A program made the position numbers and the translations under genes. 64,000 nucleotides of DNA, taken from Dyella telluris. GTDB taxonomy: Bacteria; Pseudomonadota; Gammaproteobacteria; Xanthomonadales; Rhodanobacteraceae. How positions within the stretch are numbered: the stretch's first letter is position 1; each line of letters starts with the position of its first letter. Location of the stretch: positions 3,534,001 through 3,598,000 of the forward strand of contig NZ_CP060412.1 of the NCBI RefSeq assembly GCF_014297575.1. Reading direction: 5' to 3'. Under the pieces are notes generated by a model. It was not told the DNA's origin. It ran no database searches and saw only the letters and a list, made by a program, of their open reading frames with translations. This document shows positions 17,391-26,668 of the stretch, in pieces.

Positions 17391-19052
17391 ATGCGAAACA
17401 AACTCGCAGTATGTCTTGCCGCGTGCGTACTCAGCGCTTCGGCCATTTCCCTCGCCCAGCTCCCGGTGCACGCCGAGGATGCCGCAGGCTATGGCTGGCA
17501 CCATGGGGACGTCCATACGGCTACGCCGATCAAGCACCTGGTGGTGATCTTCCAGGAGAACGTCTCCTTCGATCACTACTTCGGTACGTATCCGAATGCG
17601 GCCAATGCCTCGGGTGAGCCGACGTTCTACGCGCGTCCGTTCACGCCCAAGGTGAATGGCCTGACCACGGCGCTGCTGACCAACAACCCGAACAAGAACA
17701 ACAGCAACAACGGCACGGGCGCCATCAACCCGTTCCGCCTGTCGCGTGCGCAGGCCGCCACGGCGGATCAGGATCACGATTACGGCCCGGAGCAGCAGGC
17801 GTTCAACGGCGGTGCGATGGACCTGTTCCCCGCCTTCACCGGCTCGGGCGAGACGCTTCCCGGTGCGCCCGCCGATGAAAACGGCAATGGCCAGGTGATG
17901 GGCTACTACGATGGCAACACCGTCACCGCGCTGTGGAACTACGCGCAGCGGTTTGCCATGAGCGACAACAGCTACGGCACCACGTTCGGTCCGTCGACGC
18001 CCGGTGCGATCAACCTGGTGTCCGGCCAGACCAACGGCGTGACGCAGACGCTCAACGGCACGGCCAACGAAATCGCCGATGGCCACGGCGGCCTGACCCT
18101 GATCAGCGACGCCGATCCGATTGGCGACGTGTGTTCCTCGCCCACCGGCAACCAGGTGCAGCTTGGCGGCAAGAACGTGGGTGACCTACTGAACAACGCC
18201 CATGTGACCTGGGGCTTCTTCGAGGGCGGCTTTGACCTGACCCAGGTGAATGCCAACGGCACCACCGGCTGCAAGCGCAGCACGACCTCCGCCGTCACGC
18301 AGACCAAGAAGGCCGACTACATTCCGCATCACCAGCCGTTCCAGTACTACGCGTCCACCGCCAACCCCACGCACGTGCGTCCCACCTCGGTGGCGATGAT
18401 CGGCCACCAGGGCGATGCGGCGAACCACCAGTACGACCTCAACGACTTCTACAGCGCCGTTGAAGCGGGCAACTTCCCGGCCGTGAGCTTCCTCAAGGCA
18501 TCGGGTTACCAGGACGGCCACGCCGGTTACTCCGATCCGCTGGACGAGCAGCAGTTCATCGTGCACGTGATCAACTTCCTGCAGCAGCAGAAGGATTGGC
18601 GCGACACCGCCGTCGTCATTGCCTATGACGACTCCGACGGCTGGTACGACCACCAGGCCGCACCGCGCGCCAACGCATCGGCCACCACGGAAGATGCGCT
18701 GGACGGGCAGGGCGTGTGCAACGCCCGCGGTACGCTGCCGGGCGTGAACAGCAAGGGCCAGCCGGTGCAGGGTCGCTGCGGCTACGGTCCGCGCCTGCCG
18801 CTGCTGGTGATCTCGCCGTGGGCGCGCAGCAACCATGTGGACCACACGGTGACGGATCAGTCCTCGGTCACCCGCTTCATCGAAGACAACTGGCTGCGCA
18901 GCGAGCGCATCGGTGGCGGTTCGTTCGATGCCGTGGCCGGGTCGCTCGAGCACCTGTTCGATTTCTTCCAGCCGTTCCCGGAGCATCGCAAGCTGATCCT
19001 GGACGAGCAGACGGGTGAGCCAGTGAAGCAGCCGCACTCGCCGCACGGCTGA
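17391..19052 (+). CDS. Secreted acid phosphatase/phosphoesterase (AcpA-like, PF04185 family)
   Basis: 553 residues. A Sec signal peptide ends near residue 28 (PVHA). Family motifs are QENVSFDHYFG (55-65), FGPSTPG with candidate catalytic S202, and DDSDGWYDH (from D413) for metal binding. This arrangement is that of Francisella AcpA and bacterial phospholipase-C-like phosphoesterases. The usual QENRSFDH carries Val instead of Arg here. It is likely periplasmic or secreted and hydrolyses phosphomonoesters, although phospholipase activity cannot be excluded. It stands alone with its own terminator. Confidence 0.88.
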   Translation: MRNKLAVCLAACVLSASAISLAQLPVHAEDAAGYGWHHGDVHTATPIKHLVVIFQENVSFDHYFGTYPNAANASGEPTFYARPFTPKVNGLTTALLTNNPNKNNSNNGTGAINPFRLSRAQAATADQDHDYGPEQQAFNGGAMDLFPAFTGSGETLPGAPADENGNGQVMGYYDGNTVTALWNYAQRFAMSDNSYGTTFGPSTPGAINLVSGQTNGVTQTLNGTANEIADGHGGLTLISDADPIGDVCSSPTGNQVQLGGKNVGDLLNNAHVTWGFFEGGFDLTQVNANGTTGCKRSTTSAVTQTKKADYIPHHQPFQYYASTANPTHVRPTSVAMIGHQGDAANHQYDLNDFYSAVEAGNFPAVSFLKASGYQDGHAGYSDPLDEQQFIVHVINFLQQQKDWRDTAVVIAYDDSDGWYDHQAAPRANASATTEDALDGQGVCNARGTLPGVNSKGQPVQGRCGYGPRLPLLVISPWARSNHVDHTVTDQSSVTRFIEDNWLRSERIGGGSFDAVAGSLEHLFDFFQPFPEHRKLILDEQTGEPVKQPHSPHG

Positions 19053-19070
19053 TCCAACGGCCAGCTATAA

Positions 19071-19105
19071 CGCCCCGGACAGGTTCCGGGGCGTTTCCTT
19101 TTTCC
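19071..19105 (+). terminator. Rho-independent terminator after the phosphoesterase gene
   Basis: GC stem CGCCCCGGA / TTCCGGGGCG at 19071-19093 followed by a T-rich run (TTTCCTTTTT), 18 bp after the stop codon of the phosphoesterase gene. Confidence 0.85.
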
Positions 19106-19121
19106 AGGGAGGCAGTGAGCC

Positions 19122-20729
19122 TTGCATCCTTCACGTCGTCGTTTTCTGCAGGGCATGGGGCTGATGGCGGGTGCCAGCACCCTGCGCGCACTGGGCGCGC
19201 CCATGCACATGGCCATGCCGGCCCCGAAGGGCAACAGCTTGTGCAAGCATGCCGTTGCCGATCAGGCCGTGGTGCCGAAACTGCTCGATCCGGCGCGACT
19301 GACGCCCTTCGTCGACGCCCTGCCGATACCCGATGTGCTGCGCCCCCAGTCCGGGCAAACCCTGCGCATTGCCATGCGCGAAAGCAGCCAGCGTCTGCAT
19401 CGGGACCTGTCGCCCACCCGCGTGTGGACCTATGGCAACACCATGCCGGGGCCCACCATCGACGCGCGCAGCGGCGAGGCCGTGCATGTGGAGTGGGGCA
19501 ACAGCCTGCCGCTGAAGCACTTCCTTCCCGTCGACCACAACATTTGCGGCGCCGAGCGCGACAAACCCGAAGTGCGCGGCGTGGTGCACGTGCACGGCGC
19601 GCGCGTGCCTGCTACCGACGATGGCTATCCTACCGATTGGTTCGTGCCGGGGCAGTCGCGCCGGCAGACCTACCCCAACAAGCAGGATGCCGCGACGCTC
19701 TGGTATCACGACCACACCATGGGCATCGAGCGGTTGAATCTTTACGCGGGCCTGTTCGGCATGTACCTGCTGCGCGATGAACACGAGTTGTCGCTGGGCT
19801 TGCCTCATGGTGAGCACGAACTGCCGCTGGTGCTCACCGATCGACTGCTCACCGAAGACGGGCAACTCTATTACCCAGTATCCGGCGTGAGCGATGCGCC
19901 GTGGGTGCCGGAAGTGTTCGGCAACGTGATGTTGGTGAATGGCGCGATCCTGCCGCGTCTCGATGTGCAGGCGCGCCGCTATCGCTTTCGCGTGCTCAAT
20001 GCCGCGAACGGTCGCTTCTTCCGGTTGAGCCTGCACGGCCAGCGCCCCTTCATGCAGATCGGCAGCGATCAGGGACTGCTTGCCTCACCCGTGCCGCAGA
20101 CCAGCCTGTTCCTTGCGCCGGGCGAGCGTGCCGATCTGGTTATTGATTTTGCCGGCCTGGGTGGCACGGCCATCGAGCTGATGACGGATGCGCTGCCGCT
20201 GATGCAGTTCAAGGTGGCGGCGGGGCAGGTAGACGATACGAGTCGCGTGCCGGCAACGCTGCGCGACGTGCCCCGCGTGGCGGAAGCGAGCGCCACCAAC
20301 ACCCGCTTGCTCACCATCGACGAATACCAGGACTGCGTCGCCGACCCCATGCTCATGCTGCTCGACGGCAAGCATTGGCAGGATCCAGTGAGCGAAAAGC
20401 CCACGCTCGGCAGCACCGAGATCTGGAGCTTCCTCAACCTCACCGAAGACACGCACCCGATCCACCTGCATCTGGTGCGTTTCCAGATTCTCGACCGTCG
20501 CCCGTTCGACGTGGACAAGTACCTGTCGTCCAAAACCATCCGTTACACCGGCCCCGCGCAACCGCCGCCGCCACACGAAGCGGGCTGGAAGGACACCGCG
20601 CAGGTGTATCCCGGCATGGTCACCCGCTACATCATCACCTTCGACGGCTACAAGGGGCGCTACGTGTGGCACTGCCACCTTCTGGAGCATGCGTCCAACG
20701 AGATGATGCGGCCGTTCGAAGTGGTTTGA
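19122..20729 (+). CDS. Tat-exported multicopper oxidase (CotA/bilirubin-oxidase-like laccase)
   Basis: 535 residues, TTG start chosen because AGGGAGG lies 9 bp upstream. A twin-arginine leader (RRRFLQG, residues 5-11) predicts Tat export of the folded enzyme. All copper motifs are present: H156-x-H158, WYHDH (194-198), HPIHLH (445-450) and HCHLLEHASNEM (517-528), with C518 as type 1 ligand and M528 as axial Met. The oxidised substrate may be Cu(I), Mn(II), phenols or bilirubin; sequence does not decide. It begins right after the phosphoesterase terminator, so it has its own promoter. Confidence 0.9.
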   Translation: MHPSRRRFLQGMGLMAGASTLRALGAPMHMAMPAPKGNSLCKHAVADQAVVPKLLDPARLTPFVDALPIPDVLRPQSGQTLRIAMRESSQRLHRDLSPTRVWTYGNTMPGPTIDARSGEAVHVEWGNSLPLKHFLPVDHNICGAERDKPEVRGVVHVHGARVPATDDGYPTDWFVPGQSRRQTYPNKQDAATLWYHDHTMGIERLNLYAGLFGMYLLRDEHELSLGLPHGEHELPLVLTDRLLTEDGQLYYPVSGVSDAPWVPEVFGNVMLVNGAILPRLDVQARRYRFRVLNAANGRFFRLSLHGQRPFMQIGSDQGLLASPVPQTSLFLAPGERADLVIDFAGLGGTAIELMTDALPLMQFKVAAGQVDDTSRVPATLRDVPRVAEASATNTRLLTIDEYQDCVADPMLMLLDGKHWQDPVSEKPTLGSTEIWSFLNLTEDTHPIHLHLVRFQILDRRPFDVDKYLSSKTIRYTGPAQPPPPHEAGWKDTAQVYPGMVTRYIITFDGYKGRYVWHCHLLEHASNEMMRPFEVV

Positions 20730-20750
20730 GAGGGCGAACGACCGTTCCCG

Positions 20751-21203
20751 TTACCGGCAGAATCGGGTGTCTTGTTTATTGAGCGGTCTAGTTTCCGGCA
20801 GTTTCTGTTCTGATGGAGGGCAGCTGGCGCGTTTCGCCTGCGGAGGTGCAGTCTCATGCAAGGCGCCATCCGCTCCTCCGTTGTGCGTGATGGCGCACTG
20901 AGCCTTCGCGAGGTCGTGGCGAGCCTGTAACACCATCCAATACAGCGCACTGGTGTTCAGCGCAGAGGCCAGCCGCAAGGCTTCCTCGGCATGGATGGGC
21001 GCGCCTACGAGCACGCGGCGGATGTGCCAGGCGGGCATGCCGGAACGTCTCGCCAGTTCGTTCGCGCTCACGCCGTTGGGCCGCATGAAGTCGTCGCGCA
21101 ATACGACGCCGGGGGAACGCAGGCACGTGCTGGCATCAATCTGCAGGCTGGTGTGAAGCATCACCGGTGGTGGTGCCGATGGCGGCGGCAGGGTGCAGCG
21201 CAT
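20751..21203 (-). CDS. HigA-family (XRE) DNA-binding protein without a HigB partner
   Basis: 150 residues from the ATG at 21203, preceded by GAAGGA at 9 bp; the frame is open further upstream but without a ribosome site. The core, from SPGVVLRDDFMRPNGVSANE through LASALNTSALYWMVLQARHDL, follows the HigA antitoxin/VapI pattern (HPGEVLREDFL...ELA...ALRLA..F.TS..FW..LQ..YDL). No HigB-like toxin ORF lies on either side. The Ala/Pro-rich N-terminus and the roughly 35-residue basic C-terminal tail are extra. Probably a stand-alone regulator or an orphan antitoxin. Confidence 0.7.
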   Translation of the reverse strand: MRCTLPPPSAPPPVMLHTSLQIDASTCLRSPGVVLRDDFMRPNGVSANELARRSGMPAWHIRRVLVGAPIHAEEALRLASALNTSALYWMVLQARHDLAKAQCAITHNGGADGALHETAPPQAKRASCPPSEQKLPETRPLNKQDTRFCR

Positions 21204-21350
21204 GGGTGCTTTCCTTCGGGTGCACGAAGCCAGCGGATGCCGTTGAGGGAATCCGTGTAGGCAAAAGCCGGGTTGGAGCGTCCGGGATGGCCGGGTGTGG
21301 CGCGCCGTCAAGGAGGCGACACGCCACAAGGCTCGATCATTCCGGTCCGC

Positions 21351-21677
21351 TTACGCGCTCGTCACCTGCCCGCTGCCGAGCTGCCGGGCGTACTGCGCCA
21401 GACACTGCATGGCCACGGTGATGCCTTGCAGGTAGTAAGTGGCCAGCGGCCGCAGCGGCGGCACATCAGGGTGCCGTACCGCGTGGCGTAACCGCTCGTC
21501 TTCCTGGCAAAGCAGCGTGAGCGCATTCAGTGCAAACGCCACGTCATCCAACGTGGATAACCGAAGCGATGGTGACGTGTGGTAGGCCGCCGGAGGGGCG
21601 GCGGCGGGCGAAGCGCGTGAGGCGTGGCCCACTGGAAGGGCTGGGCACAGGCGTGCCGTATGATCGACATTAGCCAT
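21351..21677 (-). CDS. Hypothetical protein
   Basis: 108 residues from the ATG at 21677 with GGAAAG just upstream. The N-terminal third is Ala/Pro-rich; the C-terminal two thirds (from TLDDVAFALNALTLL) look like an amphipathic helical bundle with the conserved-looking stretch PLATYYLQGITVAMQCLAQYARQLG. I do not recognise a family. It lies 147 bp upstream of the HigA-like gene on the same strand. No signal peptide or membrane helix. Confidence 0.5.
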   Translation of the reverse strand: MANVDHTARLCPALPVGHASRASPAAAPPAAYHTSPSLRLSTLDDVAFALNALTLLCQEDERLRHAVRHPDVPPLRPLATYYLQGITVAMQCLAQYARQLGSGQVTSA

Positions 21678-22064
21678 TATCAACTTTCCATGATCAGTTG
21701 GTGATGGTTAGCGGGTCGTCGGTGTTGACGCACCGGCGGCCCGCGACTCACGACATTGCTGCCGTGACCGCCCGCAACCTCGTCCGAAGACGCCCGCGAG
21801 CGGTATTTCCACCCTAGCCGAGCAGGTAAAACGACGTCATCCGGGATTTCCCCATACGGCGTGTGGGGTTTTTCCAAAGCCGTAATGGCCTTCCGTTGGC
21901 ACGGTGATGGTGTCTACCGACAAGATTGACGATCAGTCCGGACGGCCCGCTCTTCAGGGAGGGGCAACAACGTGCCACGGCAACGCCGTGCGTTGTCTGG
22001 TCGGTGCCCTATGCGATGGCAATGGCCACGGCCGACAACGTGAATGCGCTGAGGCGAAGGGTTT
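21678..22064. other. Intergenic stretch without a convincing gene
   Basis: About 390 bp between the hypothetical gene and the DUF502 gene. It contains a possible plus-strand hairpin CCCCA-N9-TGGGG followed by TTTTT at 21850-21873, which would act as a weak terminator, but no plus-strand gene precedes it. Short open frames on both strands lack ribosome sites and plausible composition. Confidence 0.4.
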
Positions 22065-22739
22065 TTATTCGGTATCCGCCTGCGCGTCGCGCAGGGCGGC
22101 GGGCGCAGCCGGCAAGGTATCCGGCGCTACGGCACCACCGGAAATGATGAAAGCCATGGCCTGATCCATGGTCCAGTCGGTGGGCGTGAGCTCGTCCACC
22201 GCCACCACTTCCAGATAGCCGCCGGTGGGGTTGGGCGTGGTAGGGATATAGACGGCCGCCATCTCGCGGCCGGTGCCTTCTTCGATCATCACGCGCGTGA
22301 CAAAGCCCACCACCTTCATGCCCTTGCGCGGGAAGTCGATCAGCACCACGCGTTGCACGCCTGACGGTTTCTGCTGAAGCACGGCCATCAGCTTCTTGGT
22401 GCCGCCATAGATGGTCTGCACCAGCGGAATGCGCGCAAGCACCGCGTCGAATCCATCGATCAGGCGCTGGCCGATCACGCGATTGGCCAGCCAGCCCAGG
22501 CTGTACAGCACGCCCAGCGTCAGCAGCAGCGCCACCACGAAAGTGATCCACGCGTTGTTGAGCACCATGCCCGCCCACGGGCTGGCGGAGGACAGCGTGG
22601 TCAGCAAGGCCGAGGCCAGCGGCGTACCGATGCCGGCGAGCATGCTCAGCACGAACTTGAACACCACCCAGGTCACCCACAGCGGAATGAAGGTGAGCAG
22701 GCCGGTGAACAGGTAACGCTTGATGCGCAGACGCTTCAT
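22065..22739 (-). CDS. DUF502 family inner membrane protein
   Basis: 224 residues. Two membrane helices (about 10-32 and 62-85) precede a soluble domain. The motifs PLVQTIYGGTKKLM, VLIDFPRKGMKVVGFVT and VYIPTTPNPTGGYLEVV are the DUF502 signature. The biochemical function of the family is unknown; a plant relative (COV1) affects trafficking. It has its own start region and shares no obvious operon with neighbours. Confidence 0.9.
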   Translation of the reverse strand: MKRLRIKRYLFTGLLTFIPLWVTWVVFKFVLSMLAGIGTPLASALLTTLSSASPWAGMVLNNAWITFVVALLLTLGVLYSLGWLANRVIGQRLIDGFDAVLARIPLVQTIYGGTKKLMAVLQQKPSGVQRVVLIDFPRKGMKVVGFVTRVMIEEGTGREMAAVYIPTTPNPTGGYLEVVAVDELTPTDWTMDQAMAFIISGGAVAPDTLPAAPAALRDAQADTE

Positions 22740-22843
22740 GGGGGATGCCGTAGGAGGGGACAGGGCATTGTCCCATGCATGGCAGCCTCGTCGCCTGTGT
22801 GTCCCTCAGGCGCTTCTCTGTCCGGTGTTCGGAGAGTGCGTTT

Positions 22844-23332
22844 TTACGCGGCGCGCGCCTGTTCGACGTCCTGCGATGCCGCGCGAGCCTCAGGCTTCAG
22901 TCGGACATAGAGCTGCTTGCGCACCCGAGCCACCACCTCACCGCTTCTCGTGACCACATCCACGTCGAACCAGCGCAGCACCTTGTCCCCGCCGGCGGCT
23001 GCGGTACGCAGGTCATCGACCATGGCGGGCGTCAGCCTGAAGTGGGCGTAGACGTCTTCCCGACCCGGCGAAACGAAGTCGATCGAGCCGGCCTTGTCCC
23101 AGACGAAGTAGTCCTTGCCCAGCTGGTGCATGGCCAGCAGCATCCAGAACGGGTCGGTCATGGCGAACAGGTTGCCGCCGAACTGCGTGCGTACGTAGTT
23201 GCGGTTCCACGGCCGCAAGCGCAGCACTACGGTGAGCTCGGACCAGTCGTCGGATACGTGCTGGACGCGGATGCTGTTGAACAGGAACGGCGGCCACAGG
23301 TTCATCAGGCGGCGAAAGGTAGAGGCGCGCAT
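22844..23332 (-). CDS. DUF4442 family (hotdog-fold, thioesterase-like) protein
   Basis: 162 residues from the ATG at 23332. The sequence LMNLWPPFLFNSIRVQHVSDDW and the block RNYVRTQFGGNLFAMTDP match DUF4442/YiiD-C-like hotdog proteins, which resemble acyl-CoA thioesterases. A catalytic residue cannot be assigned with confidence. The divergent promoter space contains a clean CATACG-N4-CGTATG palindrome that overlaps a candidate minus-strand -10, suggesting repression by a TetR-like or similar dimeric regulator. Confidence 0.8.
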   Translation of the reverse strand: MRASTFRRLMNLWPPFLFNSIRVQHVSDDWSELTVVLRLRPWNRNYVRTQFGGNLFAMTDPFWMLLAMHQLGKDYFVWDKAGSIDFVSPGREDVYAHFRLTPAMVDDLRTAAAGGDKVLRWFDVDVVTRSGEVVARVRKQLYVRLKPEARAASQDVEQARAA

Positions 23333-23374
23333 CGGCAACAGGGTGGGCGGTGGGGAGGGGCAGTATAACCGAAA

Positions 23375-23390
23375 CATACGTTAGCGTATG
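23375..23390. promoter_or_regulatory. Perfect palindrome, candidate repressor operator
   Basis: CATACG-TTAG-CGTATG, extended imperfectly to AAAC...GTTT on both sides. It lies 43 bp upstream of the DUF4442 start and just upstream of a minus-strand TATACT (complement of 23362-23367), which could be its -10 element. The geometry suits an operator; a short hairpin is the alternative. Confidence 0.5.
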
Positions 23391-23520
23391 GTTTGGCGGA
23401 CAGGGGGGAGGCGCGGCGCCGTGTAAAAGCCGGTGCCCGGCCCCTTTGAGCGCCCAGGTTCATGCCTATACTGCGTCCGCAGCGACGGTGCATGGGGCGC
23501 CTCGCTACAGGGGAGAAAGC

Positions 23521-25530
23521 ATGGAAAAGCTATGTCGGCGCGCCTTCATCGGCGTGCTTGGTCTTTTGTCGTACCCGTTGCTTGCCGCGACCGTGCCGGT
23601 GACTCCGTTCGCCGACCTGGCGCGACATGCCCAATATGACCACGTGAAGATTTCCGGCGACGGGCACTACCTCGCCGCTACCACGGTGGTCAAAGGCAAG
23701 CCGATGTTGGCGCTGGTGGACCTGGTGAACCACAAGGGCACCATGCTCAAGCCGCGCGAAGGGAATCAGGTTGTCGACTTCTGGTGGGTCAACGATCACC
23801 GCGTGCTGTACACCGAAGGTACCAAGGTGAGCGGTTTTGAACGTCCGTTTTCCACGGGCGAGATTTTCGCCGTCAACGGTGACGGTTCCGGTGCCGACAT
23901 CCTGTTCGGTTACCGCGCGGGCGGCCCGAACAAGGCCACGCATATCCAGCAGCCGCAGGCGGAGCGAGCATCGGCCGAACTGGTGGATACGCTGCGCAAT
24001 GGCGATGGCAATCACGTGATGATCGCGGTGACGTCATGGGAAAGCGGGGCGGACGGTGCCTATACGCAGCTTTTCGTCATGGACGTGAACAGCGGTACCA
24101 AACGACCGGTGGGCACGGCGCCACTGCGCAACGCCTCTTTCGTGGTGGACAACCATGGCGTTGCACGGTTTGCGATGGGGGACGACAGCCACGCCTATCC
24201 GGTTGTGTACTTCCGCGCTGGCGAGGGCCAGCAGTGGGAGACGCTGTTCCAGGGTAGTTCGGTGCGTGGCGTGCCAGTGCCGGTGACCTTCAACCGGGAC
24301 GACTCGCAGGTCTACATGTGGTGCGATGCGAAGGACGCGGTCGGGGCCCTGTGCCCATGGGACGTAGCAACGCGAACCATGAAGGAGGCCGTGTGGACCA
24401 GCGACGTCGCGAATGGGCAGCACCTGATGCGCACGCTGGATGGTCGCGATGTGGTGGGTGTCTACGCCATGCCGTCGACGCCTTCGGCGTCGGCCTTTGT
24501 AGCGGGGTCGGACACCATGAAGGCCATCGGTGCGCTGACCAAGGCGCTGCCGGGCGAAAGCATCCGCATCGTCTCGAGCACCAGTGATGGCAGCAAGGCG
24601 GTGGCGCTGGCCTCCTCGGACATGGATCCGGGTACCTACTATCTGTGGGACAAGACCACGGGGAAGGGCGAAGCGCTGCTGCAGCGGGCGGACTGGATCA
24701 AGCCCACCCAGATGGCCGCCATGCAGCCGGTTGAATTCAAGGCGCGTGATGGCCTGGTCATCCATGGCTATCTGAGCATGCCGCCGGGTCGCGAGGAGGC
24801 CAAGCACGTGCCGCTGGTGGTGATGGTGCACGGTGGGCCGTTCGGCATCCGCGATGACTGGTCCTTCGACAGTACCGTGCAGGCATTGGCGACGCATGGC
24901 TATGCCGTGCTGCAGGTGAATTTTCGCGGTTCGGGTGGTTACGGCGAAGGCTTCGAACGCGCCGGCTACAAGGAATGGGGCGGCAGGATGCAGGACGACG
25001 TGACCGACGCCACGCACTGGGCCATCGACCAGGGCATCGCTTCGGCAGGCCGCATCTGCATCTTTGGTGGCAGTTACGGCGGCTATGCCGCGCTTGAGGG
25101 AGCGGTGAAGGAGCCGGATCTGTATCGCTGCGCCATCGGCTACGTGGGGGTGTACGACCTGGCCAAGATGTACACCGATGGCGACATTTCAGACCGCGTT
25201 GTCGGCATGAGCTATCTGCGAGGCACGCTGGGCACGGACCCGGCCATGCTCGCGGCCCATTCGCCCATCAATCAGCTCGACAAGCTCAAGGCGAGCGTGA
25301 TGCTGGTGGTTGGCGGGCAGGACAAGCGCGTGCCGCCGGTGCAGGGCGAGTCGCTGCATGCCGCCCTGAACAAGCGAGGCATTGCCCACGAGTGGCTGTA
25401 CAAGTCCGACGAGGGTCATGGCTTCTACGACGAGCAGAACAACGCTGAACTCTATGAGCGCGTCGTGCAGTTCCTTGATCGCAACATCGGCGCCGGTGGT
25501 GCCGGCGCCGCGGTGGCGGGCGCACCGTGA
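23521..25530 (+). CDS. S9 family prolyl oligopeptidase-like serine peptidase, exported
   Basis: 669 residues from the ATG at 23521 (GGGGAGAA 6 bp upstream); the frame is open earlier but without support. A Sec signal peptide is visible (residues 1-23). The N-terminal part is a seven-bladed propeller and the C-terminal part an alpha/beta hydrolase with catalytic S518 (GGSYGGY), D601 (GGQDKRVPP) and H633 (DEGHGFYD). This is the order and spacing of S9C-type acylaminoacyl/dipeptidyl peptidases. Likely a periplasmic peptidase cleaving short peptides. It is alone on its strand and converges with cnoX. Confidence 0.92.
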   Translation: MEKLCRRAFIGVLGLLSYPLLAATVPVTPFADLARHAQYDHVKISGDGHYLAATTVVKGKPMLALVDLVNHKGTMLKPREGNQVVDFWWVNDHRVLYTEGTKVSGFERPFSTGEIFAVNGDGSGADILFGYRAGGPNKATHIQQPQAERASAELVDTLRNGDGNHVMIAVTSWESGADGAYTQLFVMDVNSGTKRPVGTAPLRNASFVVDNHGVARFAMGDDSHAYPVVYFRAGEGQQWETLFQGSSVRGVPVPVTFNRDDSQVYMWCDAKDAVGALCPWDVATRTMKEAVWTSDVANGQHLMRTLDGRDVVGVYAMPSTPSASAFVAGSDTMKAIGALTKALPGESIRIVSSTSDGSKAVALASSDMDPGTYYLWDKTTGKGEALLQRADWIKPTQMAAMQPVEFKARDGLVIHGYLSMPPGREEAKHVPLVVMVHGGPFGIRDDWSFDSTVQALATHGYAVLQVNFRGSGGYGEGFERAGYKEWGGRMQDDVTDATHWAIDQGIASAGRICIFGGSYGGYAALEGAVKEPDLYRCAIGYVGVYDLAKMYTDGDISDRVVGMSYLRGTLGTDPAMLAAHSPINQLDKLKASVMLVVGGQDKRVPPVQGESLHAALNKRGIAHEWLYKSDEGHGFYDEQNNAELYERVVQFLDRNIGAGGAGAAVAGAP

Positions 25531-25538
25531 AAAGCGCG

Positions 25539-25566
25539 AAGCCCATTCCCGTGAGGGAATGGGCTT
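25539..25566. terminator. Possible bidirectional terminator hairpin
   Basis: Perfect 12-bp stem AAGCCCATTCCC / GGGAATGGGCTT with a 4-base loop between the convergent S9 peptidase and cnoX genes. No clear T-run follows on the plus strand and only CTTTTC on the minus strand, so termination is likely but not certain. Confidence 0.6.
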
Positions 25567-25613
25567 CGGCGGACGTCATGGGGGCGGTGGCAAGCGCTGC
25601 CCACCGCCGGGCA

Positions 25614-26477
25614 TCAGAACACCAGCGACGCCATGCGGCGACGGTAGCGGCCCACCAGCTCGGCATCATCCAGCGTGGTGAAGGCAGCCAGCAGGCGCTT
25701 CTTGGCCTGGCCATCGTTCCAGTCGCGGGCCTTTTCCAGAATGGCCAGGAACTGATCCAGCCCGGCGGAGGCATCGCCCTCCAGCAGCAGGCGCACGCCC
25801 AGCAGGTCGCGGGCGGCCCAGTCGGCGGCATCGGCCTGTACGCGCTGTTGCAGCTCCGGCAGTGACGGTGCGCCGGTCAGTGCGCGGGCCAGGTCGAGCT
25901 GGCTGCGCAGGCGCACCGCACGCGCGTCGGTGGCAAGGTTGGCGGGCAGGGACGCGAGCTCGGCTTCGGCCGCGTCGGCGTGACCGGCACGCATCAGGGC
26001 CAGCGCAAGGTCGAGTTTCAGCTCAGGCTGATCCGGGGTGGTGGCGATGGTCTGCTGGAGGCGGTTGATCGCCTCTTCCGGCGACTCGGGCACCACGTCC
26101 TCGTCGTTGGCGGCGGCGCCATCCAGCGGCTGCACGTGGCGCTGCAGGAACTCGCGCAGCTGGGCTTCGGGCAGGGCACCGGCAAAGCCATCGAGGATCT
26201 GTCCGTCCTTCACCAGCATGACGGTGGGAATGCTGCGGATGCCGAACATGCCTGCCAGCTGCTGGGATTTCTCCACGTCCACCTTGGCCAGACGGAAGGC
26301 GCCGTTGAATTCGCCGGCGAGCTTTTCCAGCATGGGGCCCAGGGTCTTGCACGGGCCGCACCATTCCGCCCAGAAATCCACCAGGATCGGCGTGGTCAGC
26401 GAGGCTTGCAGCACCTCGGCTTCGAAGTTGTCCTCGCGCACTTCAAAAACGTGCGTATCGGCGGTCGTGGCACTCAC
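25614..26477 (-). CDS. cnoX: Thioredoxin-TPR chaperedoxin CnoX (YbbN)
   Basis: 287 residues. An N-terminal thioredoxin domain with intact WCGPC (C40, C43) is followed by helical TPR-like repeats (about 125-285, for example PEEAINRLQQTIATTPDQPELKLDLALALMR split over two helices). This is the CnoX layout: a holdase that protects substrates from HOCl-induced aggregation and hands them to GroEL. E. coli CnoX lacks the catalytic cysteine pair; here the pair is present, so a disulfide reductase activity is also likely. It is transcribed divergently from the pqi operon. Confidence 0.9.
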   Translation of the reverse strand: MSATTADTHVFEVREDNFEAEVLQASLTTPILVDFWAEWCGPCKTLGPMLEKLAGEFNGAFRLAKVDVEKSQQLAGMFGIRSIPTVMLVKDGQILDGFAGALPEAQLREFLQRHVQPLDGAAANDEDVVPESPEEAINRLQQTIATTPDQPELKLDLALALMRAGHADAAEAELASLPANLATDARAVRLRSQLDLARALTGAPSLPELQQRVQADAADWAARDLLGVRLLLEGDASAGLDQFLAILEKARDWNDGQAKKRLLAAFTTLDDAELVGRYRRRMASLVF

Positions 26478-26668
26478 TGGGAACTCCCTTGGACGGATGC
26501 CCCCGAGATCAGGGCGCCGGTCAGCATATCAAGGTCAACGGGCGGCGAGCCCGTTGACTGGGCCGGGCCAGGCAAAAAAGCAGCTGAAAACAGGCGCTGC
26601 CGTGCCTTTCTGGCTGGCGCCTGACCGCCCCTATCGGCGCGGGGCCCGATATTTGCGAAAATCGCCGC

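Noticed and set aside
21680..21877. A 65-codon minus-strand frame whose stop overlaps the start of the hypothetical gene
   Set aside because: TTG start without a ribosome site and low-complexity basic composition; could be a coupled leader but unsupported.
26038..26668. Upstream extension of the second pqiA frame through cnoX antisense DNA
   Set aside because: The ATG at 27307, overlapping the first module's stop, is the natural start; the extension is antisense to cnoX and out of frame through pqiA.
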